In this document: piece by piece, positions 6,439 to 6,759 of the stretch
How positions within the stretch are numbered: position 1 is the first letter of the stretch
Layout of the letters: every line of letters starts with the position of its first letter
Source: an uncultured Eggerthellaceae bacterium
Lineage (GTDB): Bacteria; Actinomycetota; Coriobacteriia; Coriobacteriales; Eggerthellaceae
DNA length: 6,759 bases
Direction of reading: 5' to 3'
Assembly: GCA_948829205.1 (NCBI GenBank)
Contig: CAQLOA010000078.1
Coordinates: 1-6,759, forward strand
Program-made: the position numbers and the translations under genes
The notes under the pieces: generated by a model
The model's database searches: none
What the model saw: the letters and a program-made list of their open reading frames with translations, nothing else
Told to the model about the DNA's origin: nothing

Positions 6439-6759
6439 TGCCCTATTTCCTCGGTGTCTGCCTCGGAGATGGAGACGTCTCCTGCGGCAAGGCAGTCGGA
6501 TTCCGGCTCCATGGCGTTCTCCTCCTCGCGCCCGGACGTCCCAAGCCCCGCGTAGTTGCGCCCGCTGCCGTCGTCCTTGAGCGTCACGCCGAGGGTCTCG
6601 TCGAACAGGAAGCGCACCTTCATCCAAAGGCCCACGCTGGCCCAGTTTATGCGCCAGTCGTACAAAAGCTCGAGGAAGTGGACCGCAGGGAGGTGCTTCT
6701 GCGCCATGTTCAGCTGGAAGGCGCAGCTCATGCATGCGGTGACTATCGCGTCCGCGTCC
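6435..6759 (-). CDS. HdrB/HdrD-like CCG-domain Fe-S protein, 3' end
   Basis: The last 107 codons of a gene that begins beyond the right edge. The visible start reads DADAIVTACMSCAFQLNMAQ and then PAVHFLELLYDW. This matches the end of the cysteine-rich CCG domain of heterodisulfide reductase subunits B/D and related proteins (C-x31-39-CC-x35-36-C-x2-C), where the closing C-x2-C binds an unusual Fe-S cluster. Only that closing pair (CMSC) is in view. The conserved domain ends soon after the LLYDW helix. A region of about 70 residues follows, ending in an acidic tail rich in Glu and Asp with a lone Cys and no motif I recognise. The stop overlaps the molybdopterin gene start by ATGA, so the two should be made together. 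By context this is the electron-transfer partner of that enzyme, linking it to a ferredoxin, NAD(P)H or quinone pool. The partner role is inferred, and the family call rests on a short fragment. Confidence 0.72.
   Translation of the reverse strand, partial: DADAIVTACMSCAFQLNMAQKHLPAVHFLELLYDWRINWASVGLWMKVRFLFDETLGVTLKDDGSGRNYAGLGTSGREEENAMEPESDCLAAGDVSISEADTEEIGQ

Noticed and set aside
4054..6555. An 833-codon open frame on the plus strand, antisense to the molybdopterin gene
   Set aside because: Its translation is rich in Arg, Val, Gly and His with no recognisable domain, and it mirrors the GC-ending codons of a clear enzyme on the other strand. It is a GC-rich shadow.
6439..6735. N-terminal extension of the molybdopterin protein up to 6735 in the same frame
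   Set aside because: The extension is Arg/Gly/His-rich and overlaps the HdrB-like gene out of frame. The cluster motif begins at residue 10 from the ATG at 6438, as expected for the family, with a ribosome site before it.
1..6759. Search for CRISPR arrays, tRNA or rRNA genes, transposases and integrases
   Set aside because: No regularly spaced repeats, cloverleaf-like sequence or mobile-element protein motifs were seen on either strand.

Overview
The window is GC-rich and densely coded. All genes but one lie on the minus strand, with short or overlapping junctions. It looks like an anaerobic, respiration-capable bacterium. A cytoplasmic molybdopterin enzyme beside an HdrB-like iron-sulfur protein, a Tes/MJ0619-type radical SAM protein and a ferredoxin-DUF169 fusion, together with the base composition, make me think of the Coriobacteriia (Eggerthella-like). 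That assignment is inference; no marker gene is present.

Layout, in minus-strand transcription order from right to left. Unit A: the 3' end of an HdrB/HdrD-like protein with a cysteine-rich CCG domain (6435-6759, cut by the window edge); a 752-aa DMSO-reductase-superfamily molybdopterin oxidoreductase (4180-6438, ATGA overlap with the previous gene); and a DUF2064/TIGR04282 GT-A-fold transferase (3315-4178, 1-base gap). The first two probably form an electron-transferring enzyme: a bis-MGD catalytic subunit with one [4Fe-4S] cluster and an Hdr-like partner. Neither the substrate nor the role of the transferase can be read from the sequence.

A 208-bp intergenic region (3107-3314) separates the units. 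A perfect 30-bp AT-rich palindrome (3294-3323) covers the stop codon of the transferase gene. Downstream of it on the minus strand come a 9-of-10 direct repeat and a plausible promoter.

Unit B: a radical SAM protein of the Tes/MJ0619 type (1796-3106, TTG start); a bicluster ferredoxin fused to a DUF169 domain (750-1784); and a small GNAT acetyltransferase (322-750, TGATG overlap). I read this as a compact metabolite- or lipid-modifying cassette. The ferredoxin domain could supply electrons to the radical SAM enzyme and the GNAT could acylate the product. At the left edge the 3' part of a PadR-family regulator (1-315, plus strand) converges on unit B with a 6-base gap.

The features most worth a second look are the three-gene radical SAM cassette, the 30-bp palindrome, the direct repeats upstream of the radical SAM promoter, and a run of nine consecutive A/T-ending codons carrying an inverted repeat inside the otherwise GC-rich molybdopterin gene.
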